A stretch of 64,000 bases of DNA from Microtetraspora malaysiensis (GTDB lineage Bacteria; Actinomycetota; Actinomycetes; Streptosporangiales; Streptosporangiaceae). The stretch lies in NCBI RefSeq assembly GCF_001528665.1, contig NZ_BBYJ01000010.1, positions 248,001-312,000 of the forward strand. Reading direction: 5' to 3'. How positions within the stretch are numbered: position 1 is the stretch's first letter; each line of letters starts with the position of its first letter. Shown piece after piece: positions 35,584 to 45,460 of this stretch. A program made the position numbers and the translations under genes. The notes beneath the pieces were generated by a model. That model was given only the letters and a program-made list of their open reading frames with translations, was not told the DNA's origin and did no database searches.

Positions 35584-36126
35584 ATGACCACATTCGACCC
35601 CGGGAACGACACCCGATCCCGCATCCTGGCCGCCGCCCGCGAGCTGTTCGCGGAGCGGGGGTACGCCGCCACATCGCTGGCCGACATCGCGGCGGCGGTG
35701 GGCCTGACCAAGACCGCCGTGGCCTACCACTTCCACCCGAAGGACCGCCTGGCCGCCGAGCTCATCACACCCGCCGCCGAGGACGTGCTGCGGCTGCTGG
35801 GCACGGACTTCGGCGATGACCGAGCCGCCTACATCCGCGCCTTCGTCTCCTTCGCCGTACGGCACCGCGCCGTCGTCCGGCTGCTCATGGAGGACATCAG
35901 CGGCGCCGACGATGCCGCTCCCGGCACCACCGGCGAGGCGATCAGGACCTTCCGCGACGAGCTGTACCGGCGGCTGGCGGGAGACGATCCGGACCCCGCC
36001 ACCCAGGTGCGCGCCTGGGCGGTGCTCGGCTGCGTGCAGGCCGCCGTCGTCAAGACCACCGAACTGCCCTCCGAGCAGGTCGAGGAGGCCGTCGCCCGCG
36101 CCGCGCTCGCGATCGACGAATCCTGA
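35584..36126 (+). CDS. TetR-family repressor of the MMPL transporter
   Basis: 180 residues. The helix-turn-helix is SLADIAAAVGLTKTAVAYHF, followed by a helical ligand domain of the usual length. The gene is divergent from the MMPL transporter across a palindromic operator, so its target is clear by position. It converges with the kinase gene, 37 bp away. Confidence 0.88.
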   Translation: MTTFDPGNDTRSRILAAARELFAERGYAATSLADIAAAVGLTKTAVAYHFHPKDRLAAELITPAAEDVLRLLGTDFGDDRAAYIRAFVSFAVRHRAVVRLLMEDISGADDAAPGTTGEAIRTFRDELYRRLAGDDPDPATQVRAWAVLGCVQAAVVKTTELPSEQVEEAVARAALAIDES

Positions 36127-36163
36127 GACCGGGACGCCCGCATGTGCTCGACGGTGTCGATGG

Positions 36164-37453
36164 TCAGGAGTCGCGGGCGAGGCGGCCGGTGTAGGCGACC
36201 TCGTCCGACCCGTTCTTGATCACATCGACCGTGGCCGACCGGTCGTCCTTCGTCCGGAACACCACGGTCGCCGGATGGCAGCTCGTCCCCGTCACCTCGT
36301 CCAGCCGCAGGACGAGGTCGCCTCCCGTCTCCTCGCGCCGGGTGAGCCGTCCCTCGCAGTGCAGGTCCGCACCCCACCGCATTCGGGACGCCCCGGACAG
36401 ATAGATCTCGATCGGGAACGTCCGGGAGGCCGCGGGATAGCGGGCCACCCCGATCCACATGCCGTCGGCCGTGCCGCCGTCGTCCCCCTGCGCGCCGCCG
36501 CCTCGCACCAGGAGGACCGCGCCCCCCGCGATGACGGCCGCCACGGCGATCCCGGTCACCAGGACGGGCCACCGCCGCCGGAGCCCGCCCGGCCGCCGCG
36601 CCGGAACGCCCTCCGGGACAGCCGGAGAGCCCGCCTGACCCGCCGCCTCTCCCCCTCCGAGCAGCCGGCCGAGCACCTCCTCCGCGGTCGGCCGGTCGCG
36701 CGGCTCGCTCGCCAGGCAGGCGACCACGATCTCGCGGAGCGGGCCGTCGAGAGGGCCGAGGTCCGGCGTGCCGTACAGGATCCGGGCGAGGATGGCGCCG
36801 TACGTGTCAGCGGCGAAGGCGTGCCGCCCGCTCGCGGCGAACGCCACGGTGAGCGCCCAGCCGAACATGTCGCTCGCGGGTCCGACGGGCTCGGCTCTGA
36901 GCTGCTCGGGCGCGAGATAGGCGGGCGTGCCGACCGGACCGCCGGTGGTCGCGGTGGCGTCGAGCAGGCGCGAGATGCCGAAGTCGATGACGCGCGGCCC
37001 GTCCGCGCCGATGAGGACGTTCGCCGGCTTGAAGTCGCGGTGGATCACACCCGCCCGGTGGATGGCGGCGAGCGCCGTCGCGGTCCCCACCGCGACCCGG
37101 TCCAGCGCGCCGTCCGACCTCGGGCCGTACATCCTGACGTGCTCCTGGAGCGAGACGCCGTCGATGTACTCGCTGACGATGTAGGGCCGGTCGCCGTCGA
37201 GGTCGGCGTTCAGGACCCGCGCGGTGCAGAAGGGGGCCACCCGCCGCACGGCCTGAACCTCCCCGACGAACCTGCGCCGGTCGCCGGCCTCGCCGGTCAG
37301 GCGGGCGCGGAGCAGTTTCACCGCCACCGGCGAACCGTCGGGTCCGGTGGCGTGGAAGACCACGCCCTGCCCACCCGCGCCGATGCGACCGTTCAGGAGG
37401 TAGCCGCCAAGCCGCTGCGGATCCTCGGGCCGTAAGGGGGAGAGCCGCGACAC
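36164..37453 (-). CDS. Transmembrane Ser/Thr protein kinase
   Basis: 429 residues. Kinase domain: Gly-rich loop GAGGQGVV, Lys46, HRD with Asp140 (HRDFKPANV), DFG at 157-159. A linker leads to one membrane helix (about 292-314). The small outside domain of about 110 residues has two Cys (LHCEGRLTR, TSCHPATVV) that likely pair. It reads as a short sensor kinase; the signal is unknown. The GTG start gives an N-terminus that begins close to the kinase fold. Confidence 0.88.
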   Translation of the reverse strand: MSRLSPLRPEDPQRLGGYLLNGRIGAGGQGVVFHATGPDGSPVAVKLLRARLTGEAGDRRRFVGEVQAVRRVAPFCTARVLNADLDGDRPYIVSEYIDGVSLQEHVRMYGPRSDGALDRVAVGTATALAAIHRAGVIHRDFKPANVLIGADGPRVIDFGISRLLDATATTGGPVGTPAYLAPEQLRAEPVGPASDMFGWALTVAFAASGRHAFAADTYGAILARILYGTPDLGPLDGPLREIVVACLASEPRDRPTAEEVLGRLLGGGEAAGQAGSPAVPEGVPARRPGGLRRRWPVLVTGIAVAAVIAGGAVLLVRGGGAQGDDGGTADGMWIGVARYPAASRTFPIEIYLSGASRMRWGADLHCEGRLTRREETGGDLVLRLDEVTGTSCHPATVVFRTKDDRSATVDVIKNGSDEVAYTGRLARDS

Positions 37454-37567
37454 CCGCCATGCCTACCACGATCGCCCCAGACGCCCCCAATCAGGACGGC
37501 CCCCTCTCCTCAGCGCCGGATTCGGCGGGCGCCGGGAACGGAGCCGGCAGCCGATAGCCTTTACGGC

Positions 37568-38392
37568 GTGCTGGAACAGATCACGGCCACGCGATACGTG
37601 ACGCCGCTCAGGGAGGGCGGGTCGCTTCCCGGCGTCGTGGAGGCCGACGATCTCGGCACCTACGTCGTGAAGTTCCGGGGAGCCGGGCAGGGGCGGCGGG
37701 TCCTCGTCGCCGAGATCGTCTGCGCCGAGCTGGCCCGGAGCCTCGGCTTCGCCACCCCCGAGCTGAAGATCATCGACATCGACCCGCAGCTCGGCGCGCG
37801 CGAGCCCGACGAGGAGATCCAGGACCTGCTGACCGCGAGCGCCGGCCACAACCTGGCGATCGACTTCCTCCCCGGCGCGCTCGGCTTCGACCCGCTCGGC
37901 TGGCGGCCCGACCCCGGCTTCGCCTCCCGCCTGCTCTGGTTCGACGCCCTGATCCACAACGTCGACCGGAGCTGGCGCAACCCCAACCTGCTCGTCTGGC
38001 ACGGCGACGTGTGGCTGATCGACCACGGCGCCGCCCTCTGGTTCCACCACAACTGGCGGTCCGCCAACCCCCGGCGCGCCTTCGACGGGAGCGACCACGT
38101 CCTCGGGCCGTACGCCACCGAGATGGACGCGGCCGACGCCGATCTGGCCCCGCGCGTCACCCGCGACCTGCTCGACAAGGTGACCGCGCTGATCCCCGAC
38201 GAGTGGCTGGAGGACGAGCCCGGCTTCGACGGCGCGCAGGCCGTACGCGACGGATACGTCGAGCACCTCCTCGCCCGCGTGCACGGCCCGCGCGACTGGC
38301 TGCCGAGCCCGGCCGTCGCGCCTCCGCCGGACCGCGGACGGCAGGGCTCGATCGGCCGCTTCTGGCGGGCGGCGCGGGAGGAGGGCCGATGA
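37568..38392 (+). CDS. HipA-like kinase-fold protein
   Basis: 274 residues. YVVKFRGAGQGRRVLVAEIV holds the ATP-lysine region, and FDALIHNVDRSWRNPNLLVW and WLIDHGAALWF correspond to the catalytic loop and metal ligand of HipA-type kinases. It is much shorter than HipA toxins and lacks a HipB antitoxin; instead a DUF3037 gene overlaps its stop (ATGA). The two genes are a conserved pair in actinobacteria, of unknown role. Confidence 0.8.
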   Translation: MLEQITATRYVTPLREGGSLPGVVEADDLGTYVVKFRGAGQGRRVLVAEIVCAELARSLGFATPELKIIDIDPQLGAREPDEEIQDLLTASAGHNLAIDFLPGALGFDPLGWRPDPGFASRLLWFDALIHNVDRSWRNPNLLVWHGDVWLIDHGAALWFHHNWRSANPRRAFDGSDHVLGPYATEMDAADADLAPRVTRDLLDKVTALIPDEWLEDEPGFDGAQAVRDGYVEHLLARVHGPRDWLPSPAVAPPPDRGRQGSIGRFWRAAREEGR

Positions 38393-38775
38393 GCCGCGAC
38401 GTCTACGAGTACGCCGTGATCCGGGTGATTCCCAGCGTCGAGCGGGGCGAGCTGATCAACGTGGGAGTGATCCTCTACTGCCAGCCCCGCGGCTACCTGT
38501 GCGCCCGCGTCGAGCTGGACGAGGCCCGGCTGCGCGCGCTCAGCCTCTCCGTCGACCTCACCGGCGTACGGCACGCGCTGGACGCCTACGAGCTGGCCTG
38601 CACCGACGACGCCGGACCGCTCGACGGCGAGGCCCCGGGCAGCAGGTTCCGATGGTTGACCGCCCCGCGCAGCACGATCGTGCAGACCGGCCCGGTCCAC
38701 GCGGGCCTGACCCTCGACCCGGCGGCCGAGCTCGACCACCTGATGGAGCGGCTGGTCAGAACAGCACGGACATGA
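38389..38775 (+). CDS. DUF3037 protein, partner of the HipA-like gene
   Basis: 128 residues: YEYAVIRVIPSVERGELINV near the start and RFRWLTAPRSTIVQTGPVHA near the end are the DUF3037 marks. Its ATG overlaps the stop of the HipA-like gene by four bases, so the two are translated together and may form a complex. The 3' end overlaps the opposing acetyltransferase gene by 20 bp. Confidence 0.84.
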   Translation: MSRDVYEYAVIRVIPSVERGELINVGVILYCQPRGYLCARVELDEARLRALSLSVDLTGVRHALDAYELACTDDAGPLDGEAPGSRFRWLTAPRSTIVQTGPVHAGLTLDPAAELDHLMERLVRTART

Positions 38776-39601
38776 ACGTGTCGACCTCGCGGAAGCCGAC
38801 CCGGCGATAGACCGCCCGCGCGGGCAGGTTGTAGTCGTTCACATAGAGGCTGACCAGCGGCGCGAAGTATTTCAGTGCCTGCTCCACGACGGCGGCCATC
38901 CCGGCCGAGGCGTGACCGTGCCCACGCAGCTCCGGGTCGACCCAGACGCCCTGGATCTGGCACGCCTGCGGCGTGACCGCGCCGATCTCGGCCTTGAAGA
39001 CCACCCGGCCGTCGTCGATGCGGGCCAGCGACCGGCCGATGCGGATCAGCTCGGCGACCCGCGCGCGGTAGAGCGCGCCGCCGTCCCCGTTGTCCGGGGA
39101 GACGCCCACCTCCTCGGTGAACATCGCCACGCAGGCGGGCAGCAGAGTGCCGAACTCCTCGGGCTTGACCCGCCGTACCAGCGGGTCCGGCGTGACGGCG
39201 GGAGCGGAGCTGGTGGCCATCACCGGCTGGGCCCAGCGGATCGCGCGGGCCGGACCCCAGTGCGGCTCCAGCCGCTCCCAGAGCTGCTCGACCGCGGTCG
39301 AAGGGCCGACGATCGACGAGCAGCGGCGGCCCTGCTTGCGGGCGCGGTCGGCGAACGCGTGCACGGCATCGCGACCGGCGTTCACCGGGACCAGGTTGGC
39401 CCCGGCGTAGCAGAGCGAGACCAGCCCGCCGCGCGGGCCGTACCCCCACATCTGCCCCCCGAGCCGGGACGGGCTCAACCCGACGGACCTGATCCGGGAG
39501 GCGACGAAGACGTTGGCGACGGGATCGGAGTCGAGGAGCGCCAGCACCTCTTCGCGATCGTTGTCGTCGAGGACGCGCGACGCCGAAGTACGCAGCATCA
39601 C
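38756..39601 (-). CDS. GNAT acetyltransferase with N-terminal DUF4081
   Basis: 281 residues. The N-terminal half is the DUF4081 region (VANVFVASRIRSVGLSPSRL); the C-terminal half is a GNAT domain (VWVDPELRGHGHASAGMAAV). In many actinobacteria this gene lies just downstream of ispG, as it nearly does here with one gene inserted. Its acceptor is not known. Confidence 0.86.
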   Translation of the reverse strand: MMLRTSASRVLDDNDREEVLALLDSDPVANVFVASRIRSVGLSPSRLGGQMWGYGPRGGLVSLCYAGANLVPVNAGRDAVHAFADRARKQGRRCSSIVGPSTAVEQLWERLEPHWGPARAIRWAQPVMATSSAPAVTPDPLVRRVKPEEFGTLLPACVAMFTEEVGVSPDNGDGGALYRARVAELIRIGRSLARIDDGRVVFKAEIGAVTPQACQIQGVWVDPELRGHGHASAGMAAVVEQALKYFAPLVSLYVNDYNLPARAVYRRVGFREVDTFMSVLF

Positions 39602-39637
39602 GGGGCCAAGCCTACGCGACTGCCTCGATTTTGGAAG

Positions 39638-41338
39638 TTAGCGGACGCGCCCCATCAACAGCTCGGTGAGGAGCGCGTGCCCGCTCGGCCCGCCCGCCGC
39701 CATCGGGGTGATGGGACGCGGCTCGGTCGCGCCGTCGCACGCGGCGTCGGCCCCCTGGCCGATCCGGCGCGGCGGCGTGGTCCCGTCCCGCAGGTAGGCG
39801 GCGAGATAGCGGTCCACGCAGCCGTTCCCGGCCAGCGCCACACCGTGGTCGCCGCCCGGCACGGTGACCAGCCGCGCGGTCGGGAACAGGCCGCGGACGC
39901 GCAGCGCGCCCGCCTGCGGCGTGGCCGCGTCGTGCCGGGCCTGGAACAGCAGGACCGGCGGCAGCTTCGCCGTCCCCACCGCGGGCGGAGTCCCGCCGCG
40001 CTCCGACCAGAAGGCGCACGGCGCGTTGTAGACGGCGTTCGGCCAGGTGAGGAACGGCGCTTGCTTGGCGGCCCGCGTCGTGTCCGCGTGCCAACGGGTC
40101 CAGTCGCGCGGCCACGCGGCGTCGCGGCACTGGACGCCCAGGTAGACGGCGTAGCTGTTCTCCTCGGCGGCGTCGTTGTCGACCAGCGCGCGGTAGGCGG
40201 AGACGAGCCCCGCGGTGTCGCCCTTCTTGACGTAGTCGGAGAACACCTGGGCCAGGCGGGGCCAGACGGAGCTCGAATAGCCGCCCACGGTGTACAGGTC
40301 GTCCAGCTCGCTCGGCCCGACCACGCCGCCCGCCGGACGGCTCCGCAGCCGGGAGCGCATGGAGTACCAGGCGAAGCCGAGCCCGGACCTGGTGCGCCCC
40401 AGGCCGTACACGTCGTCGTGCCGGGCGACCCAGTCGAGGAAGTCCCGGTGGCGCCGGTCGAAGGCGTAGTCCTGCGCGATGTTCGTGTCGTACCACACGC
40501 CCGCGGGATCGACGACGCTGTCGAGCACCAACCGCTTGACCCGCTGCGGGAAGAGCGTCGCGTAGACCGCCCCCAGATAGGTGCCGTACGAGTAGCCGAG
40601 ATAGCTGACCTTGTCCTCGCCGAGGGCGCTCCGGATGGCGTCCATGTCGCGCGCGGAGTTCTCGGTCGTGAGGTAGGGCAGGAACCAGGCCCAGCGGTTG
40701 CCGCACGCGTCGGCGTACTCGCGGGCGCGGCCGACCAGCGCCCGCTCCTCTGCGGCGTCGCGCGGCACGTTGTCCAGCCGCGGCGGGGCGAAGAAGCGCT
40801 CGGGGTCCACGCAGCTCAGCGCGGGCTCGCTGGCCCCCACCCCGCGCGGGTCGAAGCCGATCACGTCGTACCGCGCGGCCACGTCCGGCGGGAGCGAGCC
40901 CGCGACGAACCTGGCCAGCGAGCGCCCGGACGCGCCGGGCCCGCCCGGGTTGACCAGCATCACGCCGAGGTGGTTGCCGTCGCGCGAAGCGGTCCCCTTG
41001 ATCCGGTTGAGCGCGAGCGAGATCTGCTGCCCCTCCGGCACGGTGTAGTCGAGGGGGACGCGCAGGGTGCCGCACTCGACCTCGCCGACGGGCGCCTGCC
41101 GCCGCCCGGCCACCGGCCGGGTGACGTGCGCGCCCGCGTCGCCGATCCGGCCGAGCGCCTGGCCGAGCGCGCCGGTGGCCGGCCTGGCCTCCTCACACGA
41201 CCCCCACGTGATCGCTTCCGGCATCGCCGTGCGGGTCCGGGCGCTCGTCGCCCCGGCCCCGCCGGCTCCGGTGACCGCCGCTCCGGTGACGAGCACCGTC
41301 GCACCCGCGACCATCCCGATGATTCGCCTCACCCGCAC
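39638..41338 (-). CDS. Secreted alpha/beta-hydrolase peptidase (tripeptidyl-aminopeptidase type)
   Basis: 566 residues with a signal peptide (basic start, hydrophobic VAGATVLVTGAAV, then Ala-rich). Nucleophile Ser250 is in LGYSYGTYLG, the oxyanion strand in NPGGPGASG, and the late His in GGDHGVAL. This matches the SlpD/TAP family of secreted exopeptidases of streptomycetes. It lies 112 bp downstream of ispG. Confidence 0.87.
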   Translation of the reverse strand: MRVRRIIGMVAGATVLVTGAAVTGAGGAGATSARTRTAMPEAITWGSCEEARPATGALGQALGRIGDAGAHVTRPVAGRRQAPVGEVECGTLRVPLDYTVPEGQQISLALNRIKGTASRDGNHLGVMLVNPGGPGASGRSLARFVAGSLPPDVAARYDVIGFDPRGVGASEPALSCVDPERFFAPPRLDNVPRDAAEERALVGRAREYADACGNRWAWFLPYLTTENSARDMDAIRSALGEDKVSYLGYSYGTYLGAVYATLFPQRVKRLVLDSVVDPAGVWYDTNIAQDYAFDRRHRDFLDWVARHDDVYGLGRTRSGLGFAWYSMRSRLRSRPAGGVVGPSELDDLYTVGGYSSSVWPRLAQVFSDYVKKGDTAGLVSAYRALVDNDAAEENSYAVYLGVQCRDAAWPRDWTRWHADTTRAAKQAPFLTWPNAVYNAPCAFWSERGGTPPAVGTAKLPPVLLFQARHDAATPQAGALRVRGLFPTARLVTVPGGDHGVALAGNGCVDRYLAAYLRDGTTPPRRIGQGADAACDGATEPRPITPMAAGGPSGHALLTELLMGRVR

Positions 41339-41450
41339 GCTCCCTCTGCTCAGACGGCAGAGGACAGCTTGGCGTGGGTCACCGTTTGGTCACGCAGCGC
41401 ATCCGAGGATGCCTGTCACGCTGTAATCGAGATATTGCGGAGTGTAATGA

Positions 41451-42614
41451 TCAGCTGACGACGACCTGGGGGCCCGGGGCGTCGTCGTCGAGGTCGACGT
41501 CCACGCCCATCTCCTCGGCGAGGCGCAGGGCCTCCTCGATCAGGGTCTCGACGATCTGCGACTCGGGCACGGTCTTGATGACCTGCCCCTTCACGAAGAT
41601 CTGGCCCTTGCCGTTACCGGAGGCGACACCGAGGTCGGCCTCCCTCGCCTCGCCGGGGCCGTTGACGACGCAGCCCATCACGGCCACCCGCAGCGGGACC
41701 TTCAGGCCGTCGAGACCGGCGTGGACCTGCTCGGCCAGGGTGTAGACGTCCACCTGGGCCCGACCGCAGGAGGGGCAGGAGACGATCTCCAGGCCGCGCT
41801 CGCGCAGGTTCAGCGACTCCAGGATCTGGCAGCCGACCTTGATCTCCTCGACCGGCGGGGCCGAGAGCGAGACGCGGATCGTGTCGCCGATGCCCTCGGC
41901 GAGCAGCGCGCCGAACGCCACCGCGGACTTGATCGTGCCCTGGAACGCCGGACCGGCCTCGGTGACGCCGAGGTGGAGGGGGTAGTCGCACTTCTGCGCG
42001 AGCAGCCGGTACGCCTGGATCATGACGACCGGGTCGTTGTGCTTCACCGAGATCTTGATGTCGCGGAAGCCGTGCTCCTCGAACAGCGAGCACTCCCACA
42101 GGGCCGACTCGACCAGCGCCTCGGGAGTGGCCTTGCCGTACTTCTTGAGAAGGCGGGGGTCGAGGGAGCCCGCGTTGACGCCGATGCGGATCGGGACGCC
42201 GTGGTCGGACGCCGCCTTGGCGATCTCGCCGACCTTGTCGTCGAACTTCTTGATGTTGCCCGGGTTGACGCGTACGGCGGCGCAGCCGGCCTCGATGGCG
42301 GCGAAGACGTACTTGGGCTGGAAGTGGATGTCGGCGATCACCGGGATCTGCGACTTCCTGGCGATCATGGGGAGCGCGTCGGCGTCGTCCTGGGACGGCA
42401 CGGCGACGCGGACGATCTGGCAGCCCGACGCGGTGAGCTCCGCGATCTGCTGGAGGGTGGCGTTGACGTCGGCGGTGAGCGTGGTGGTCATCGACTGCAC
42501 CGAGATCGGGGCGTCCCCTCCGACCGGGACCGAGCCGACCATGATCTGCCGTGACACCCGCCGCTGGGCGATCGGCTGGGTCCTTACGGTGGGAATCCCG
42601 AGATCAACAGACAT
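41451..42614 (-). CDS. ispG: 4-hydroxy-3-methylbut-2-en-1-yl diphosphate synthase
   Basis: 387 residues. The 4Fe-4S ligands are Cys280 and Cys283 ([10 protein letters not shown]) and Cys315 ([12 protein letters not shown]). The N-terminal TIM-barrel part has [10 protein letters not shown] and RVNPGN. The enzyme makes HMBPP in the MEP isoprenoid pathway. The dxr gene of the same pathway lies 1.5 kb upstream on the same strand, but rseP, usually between them, is absent. Confidence 0.95.
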   Translation of the reverse strand: MSVDLGIPTVRTQPIAQRRVSRQIMVGSVPVGGDAPISVQSMTTTLTADVNATLQQIAELTASGCQIVRVAVPSQDDADALPMIARKSQIPVIADIHFQPKYVFAAIEAGCAAVRVNPGNIKKFDDKVGEIAKAASDHGVPIRIGVNAGSLDPRLLKKYGKATPEALVESALWECSLFEEHGFRDIKISVKHNDPVVMIQAYRLLAQKCDYPLHLGVTEAGPAFQGTIKSAVAFGALLAEGIGDTIRVSLSAPPVEEIKVGCQILESLNLRERGLEIVSCPSCGRAQVDVYTLAEQVHAGLDGLKVPLRVAVMGCVVNGPGEAREADLGVASGNGKGQIFVKGQVIKTVPESQIVETLIEEALRLAEEMGVDVDLDDDAPGPQVVVS

Positions 42615-42981
42615 TTCAGCACCTTGGGTTCTGGGTCGACGGCCGCGTGCGGGCTCTCCCAGTCTAGGGAGTCCGCCAAGATCTCCAGCCCGGCGGCCGG
42701 ATTGTCCGGTTCGGCGGAGCGCGCGCGGCCAATGAAGGTTTCATCACCCGGCGCCCGCGCACGACCGCCTGAGCTGCGGGGACGCGGAGCGGCCGGTACG
42801 GCGGCCGCCGCCTTCCTGGGCGGGCGCGCGGGCCCGGGTTAGTGTCCGGAGCGCGTGAGCGCTTACGCGCAAATAGTCCGGTATGTCAGCGGCTGTCCTC
42901 CGGCCGGCGGGCGTCGCATCGTACGGCGATGCCGTGCCGCGCCACGCGTGCGGCAGCCTTGACCACGCGAAAGGGTAATCC
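42615..42981. other. Intergenic region between ispG and the LPMO gene
   Basis: This 367-bp gap separates divergent genes. It must hold both promoters. The only clear structure is a 20-bp near-palindrome at 42851-42870. No ORF with plausible family content was found. Confidence 0.6.
42851..42870. promoter_or_regulatory. LacI-type operator upstream of the LPMO gene
   Basis: GCGCGTGAGC followed by GCTTACGCGC is palindromic at 18 of 20 positions, with the central CG typical of LacI-family sites (compare GTAAGCGCTTAC). It lies 112 bp upstream of the LPMO start. A sugar-responsive repressor is a likely binder, but no such gene is in the window. Confidence 0.5.
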
Positions 42982-44103
42982 GTGGGAGCACCACGAAGAA
43001 CACGGTCACGATTGACCGTCGCCACCGTCGTCGCCGCCTTGTCCGCCCTCGTCGCCGCCGTGCTCGTCGCCTCCCCCGCGTCCGCGCACGGGGCGCCGAT
43101 GGTCCCGGGCAGCCGCACCTACCTGTGCTGGAAGGACGGCCTGACCTCGAGCGGCGGCATCGTCCCCAACAACCCGGCCTGCGCGGCCGCGGTCGCCCAG
43201 AGCGGGACGAACTCGCTCTACAACTGGTTCGCCGTCCTGCGCTCGGACGGCGCGGGCCGCACGTCGGGCTTCATCCCGGACGGCAAGCTGTGCAGCGGCG
43301 CCGCGGTCGTGTACGACTTCAGCGGCTTCGACCTGGCACGCGCCGACTGGCCGGTGACACACCTGACCTCCGGCGCGACCCTGCGGTTCACGTACAACAA
43401 GTGGGCGGCCCACCCCGGCTCGTTCCGCTCGTACATCACCAAGGACTCGTGGAGCCCGACCAGGCCGCTCGCCTGGAACGACCTCGAGTCCACGCCCTTC
43501 TCCAACGTCACCGACCCGCCGAGCGTCGGCTCCCCCGGCAATGAGGACGCGTACTACTACTGGAACGCCACGCTGCCGTCGGGCAAGAGCGGTCGCCACA
43601 TCATCTACACCGTGTGGCAGCGGTCAGACAGCAACGAGACGTTCTACAGCTGCTCGGACGTCGTGTTCGACGGCGGCTCCGGCGAGGTGACCGGGGTGGG
43701 ACCGGGCGGCTCGACCCCCTCCCCCAGCCCGTCGGCCAGCCCCTCCACGAGCCCCAGTCCCTCCGCGTCGCCGAGCCCCTCGACGTCTCCGGGAACGGGC
43801 GGCTGCACCGCGACGTACGCGATCACGAACCAGTGGCAGGGCGGCTTCCAGGGCGAGGTGACGGTGCACAACGCCGGGACCTCGTCGATCGGAGGCTGGA
43901 CGGTCGGCTGGACACTCCCGTCCGGCCAGACGATCACCCAGGTCTGGAACGGCATCGGCAGCCAGGCGGGTGCCTCGGTGACGGTGAAGAACGAGAGCTA
44001 CAACGGCTCCCTGGCCCCGAACGCCTCGACGACGTTCGGCTTCCTGGGCAACGCCTCGGGCACCGTGACCGCTCCTTCGAGCGTCACCTGTACGGCGGCC
44101 TGA
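42982..44103 (+). CDS. AA10 lytic polysaccharide monooxygenase with CBM2
   Basis: 373 residues. A signal peptide ends ASPASA, so mature residue 1 is His36 (HGAPMVPGSR); with His144 (NKWAAHPGSF) it forms the copper histidine brace. A Ser/Pro linker (about 240-272) leads to a C-terminal cellulose-binding CBM2 domain (YAITNQWQGGFQGEVTVHNA). It cuts crystalline cellulose or chitin oxidatively outside the cell; CBM2 favours cellulose. AAGGG precedes the GTG start. Confidence 0.92.
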   Translation: MGAPRRTRSRLTVATVVAALSALVAAVLVASPASAHGAPMVPGSRTYLCWKDGLTSSGGIVPNNPACAAAVAQSGTNSLYNWFAVLRSDGAGRTSGFIPDGKLCSGAAVVYDFSGFDLARADWPVTHLTSGATLRFTYNKWAAHPGSFRSYITKDSWSPTRPLAWNDLESTPFSNVTDPPSVGSPGNEDAYYYWNATLPSGKSGRHIIYTVWQRSDSNETFYSCSDVVFDGGSGEVTGVGPGGSTPSPSPSASPSTSPSPSASPSPSTSPGTGGCTATYAITNQWQGGFQGEVTVHNAGTSSIGGWTVGWTLPSGQTITQVWNGIGSQAGASVTVKNESYNGSLAPNASTTFGFLGNASGTVTAPSSVTCTAA

Positions 44104-44121
44104 CCGCCTGACGGAGGCGCG

Positions 44122-44158
44122 GGGGCCCGGGACGGGCGCGAGACCGCTCCCGGGCCCC
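44122..44158. terminator. Bidirectional hairpin between LPMO and dxr
   Basis: Perfect 11-bp arms GGGGCCCGGGA and TCCCGGGCCCC, 15-base loop, between convergent genes and ending one base before the dxr stop codon. No T-tract. Confidence 0.65.
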
Positions 44159-45364
44159 TCAGGCCGTCAGCTCGGCGGCGCGGGAGCGGGCCCACTCGTC
44201 CGCCGCCAGCACCTCTTCCACCGTGGACGCCTGGCCGGTCACGTGCTCGGACACCACCTGGGCGACCGTGTCCACGATCCCGGGGAACGGCAGCGCACCC
44301 TTCAGGAACGCCTCCACGCACACCTCGTTGGCCGCGTTGTAGACGGCGGGGGCCGTACCGCCCTGGGCGCCGACCTGGCGGGCCAGCGAGACGGCCGGGA
44401 ACGCCTCGTCGTCGAGCGGCTCGAAGGTCCAGGTGTGCGCCCGGGTCCAGTCGACGGGGAACGCCGCGCCGGGCACACGCTCCGGGTATCCCAGGGCCAG
44501 CGAGATCGGCAGCCGCATGTCGGGCGGACTCGCCTGCGCGATCGTCGAGCCGTCCACGAACTCGACCATCGAATGGATCACCGACTGCGGGTGGACCACG
44601 ACATCGATGCGGTCGAACCCGATGTCGAAGAGCAGATGCGCCTCGATCACCTCAAGGCCCTTGTTGACCAGGGTGGCCGAGTTGATCGTGATCACCGGCC
44701 CCATGTTCCAGGTCGGGTGGTCGAGCGCCATCTCGGGCGTGACGTCCCACAGCTCCGTGCGCTTCCTGCCACGGAACGGCCCGCCGCTCGCCGTGACGAC
44801 GAGCCGCCGCACCGTCCGCGCGTCCGCTCCCGACGGACCGGCCGCCCACAGGCACTGCGCGAGCGCCGAATGCTCCGAGTCGACCGGGAGGATCTGGCCC
44901 GGCTTGGCCAGCCGCTTGACGAGCGGCCCGCCGACGATCAGCGACTCCTTGTTGGCCAGGGCCAGGTCCCGGCCTGCCTCCAGTGCGGCCAGCGTCGAGG
45001 TCAGGCCGAGCGCGCCGGTGATCGCGTTCAGCACGATGGGCCGGTCTCCCTCGTCCGCGCCGCCGGACGGCCACGCGGCGACCTCGGCCACCCCCTCGGC
45101 GCCCGCGAGGACCGTGGGCGCCGCTCCGTGCGCGGCCAGCGCCTCCTTGAGAGCCGGTACGACCGACGGATCGGCGACGGCCACGGCCTCCGCGCGGAAC
45201 TCGGCGGCCTGGCGGGCGAGCAGCCCGACCCGACCTCCGCCTGCGGCGAGCGCGGTGATCCGGAGCCTCTCGGGGTTCCGGGCGATGACGTCGAGTGCCT
45301 GGGTGCCGACGGAGCCGGTGGAGCCGAGAAGGACGACGGGGCGCGGGCTGCATTCAGGAGTCAT
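44159..45364 (-). CDS. dxr: 1-deoxy-D-xylulose 5-phosphate reductoisomerase
   Basis: 401 residues. The NADPH fold starts [28 protein letters not shown] and [14 protein letters not shown] hold metal and substrate residues, and [20 protein letters not shown] with the His loop [15 protein letters not shown] complete the active site. It makes MEP from DXP in the isoprenoid pathway. It is the only gene in its run here; ispG lies beyond the inserted LPMO gene. Confidence 0.95.
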   Translation of the reverse strand: MTPECSPRPVVLLGSTGSVGTQALDVIARNPERLRITALAAGGGRVGLLARQAAEFRAEAVAVADPSVVPALKEALAAHGAAPTVLAGAEGVAEVAAWPSGGADEGDRPIVLNAITGALGLTSTLAALEAGRDLALANKESLIVGGPLVKRLAKPGQILPVDSEHSALAQCLWAAGPSGADARTVRRLVVTASGGPFRGRKRTELWDVTPEMALDHPTWNMGPVITINSATLVNKGLEVIEAHLLFDIGFDRIDVVVHPQSVIHSMVEFVDGSTIAQASPPDMRLPISLALGYPERVPGAAFPVDWTRAHTWTFEPLDDEAFPAVSLARQVGAQGGTAPAVYNAANEVCVEAFLKGALPFPGIVDTVAQVVSEHVTGQASTVEEVLAADEWARSRAAELTA

Positions 45365-45460
45365 CGTCCCATTGTCCCGCCATCGCCGTCGCCCGGGACG
45401 TCAGGGGAACGGAGGCGCGACGACGCACCGATGTTCACCAAAAGTAGCGACAGAAATACA

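Noticed and set aside
38912-41458. 848-codon plus-strand frame
   Set aside because: It runs across two unrelated minus-strand genes (acetyltransferase and secreted peptidase) and has shadow composition.
42851-42870. CebR-type cellulose operator
   Set aside because: The site does not match TGGGAGCGCTCCCA well; a general LacI-type label is safer.
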